Shown here one piece after another: positions 63,479-64,000 of a DNA stretch of 64,000 bases. The DNA is from Crossaster papposus. Taxonomy: Eukaryota; Echinodermata; Asteroidea; Velatida; Solasteridae. The stretch is from contig JBAIAA010000598.1 in the NCBI GenBank assembly GCA_037893245.1, forward strand, positions 352,081-416,080. Direction: 5' to 3'. The notes under the pieces were generated by a model. It made no database searches. It was given only the letters and a program-made list of their open reading frames with translations, and was not told the DNA's origin. Made by a program: the position numbers and the translations under genes. Position 1 is the first letter of the stretch; every line of letters starts with the position of its first letter.

Positions 63479-64000
63479 AACAGTGCAATTTCACTGTTGC
63501 AATGGAAAGATCACACCACGATGAAATGCATGGTTACTGTATGTAACATGCATTATGAATTAAATATCCTAATGAGTCTTGCTACTAGTGTTAATCCCAA
63601 CTTTAATGATTTGAAAAAAATATGAATTGCCATGAATTTTGCCTAAAACAAGTAAATTTTCCCTTTTAAAATGAAATAAGTACAATATAGGATATGTATG
63701 TACATGTAAACCAAGAAATGTACACAGAGAACTAGGGGAATGTTTAGCTGAAACAGTCACTGGCAGCTGTTGGTGTTAAGGGGTGCTTAATTTGCAGTAT
63801 AACCCAGCAAAAAGAAAACATGAATTGCCATGAATCTTGCCTAAAATAAGTACATCTTCCTTGTTGAAACATATTTGATGAAATGGCTTAGGATTTAATT
63901 ATTAATATTATGTAATTACATGCACTGTCGGCCAAATTGATGTTTTAAAAACACTACATGCTTGATCGTGTTTCACAATTACTTAACGGATCATTGAAAT
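63479..64000. other. AT-rich DNA with two further copies of the short dispersed repeat
   Basis: Copies of TGAATTGCCATGAATYTTGC at about 63624 and 63821. No gene to the end of the window. Confidence 0.5.

Overview
The window looks like genomic DNA of a marine invertebrate, probably a deuterostome such as an echinoderm or cephalochordate. It has GT-AG split genes with small exons in long AT-rich introns and no bacterial signals. Its repeats are CR1/L2-group LINEs, Crypton-like tyrosine-recombinase elements, SGNH (Ngaro-type) fragments, TTAA-, TA- and 8-bp-TSD DNA transposons, and many TACATGTA words. I cannot name the species.

Host gene. One plus-strand gene for a charged, Glu/Lys/Arg/Gln-rich coiled-coil protein seems to run from at least 1612 to about 40500. 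I find exons A-E (1612-7973), F-I (16030-19846), a duplicate F'-I' (25262-29078) and a probable exon J (37172-37251 plus 40494-40498) split by a transposon. Nearly all these exons begin and end on codon boundaries and many end in CAG. Exons A, C, D and E carry stops, frameshifts or a lost donor. F-I and their copies are clean. I do not recognise the protein.

Layout. 0-8.9 kb: decayed SGNH fragment, exons A-E, several MITEs and tandem repeats. 8.9-13.1 kb: a very young gag-only LTR retrotransposon (identical 284-bp LTRs, ATAC target duplication, one long ORF, no pol). 14486-32944: an almost perfect 9.2-kb tandem duplication carrying exons F-I and a minus-strand LINE. The right breakpoint cuts LINE ORF1, so copy 1 is truncated and copy 2 is nearly full length. 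34.6-36.6 kb: remainder of the TTAA element into which the LINE inserted, then a fold-back element with terminal inverted repeats built of 17-bp units. 37.2-40.5 kb: a three-level nest (TA-flanked TIR element, two head-to-head MITEs, a hAT element with perfect 8-bp TSD) inserted in exon J. 41.6-49.8 kb: MITEs, a second SGNH fragment and mostly empty DNA. 50-56 kb: degenerate Crypton-like pieces around a 36-bp minisatellite that is itself interrupted by a hAT element. 57-59.2 kb: a 5'-truncated minus-strand LINE with a poly(A) tail. 60-64 kb: another Crypton fragment, modules carrying TGACGTCA, and minor repeats.

The strongest results are structural: an occupied and an empty site for the TTAA MITE in the same window; a gag-only LTR element with a hairpin-rich repeat array in its ORF; a very recent segmental duplication whose two LINE copies carry different single lesions; and nested insertions dated relative to each other by their target duplications. 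All homology statements rest on motif reading by eye, not on database searches.
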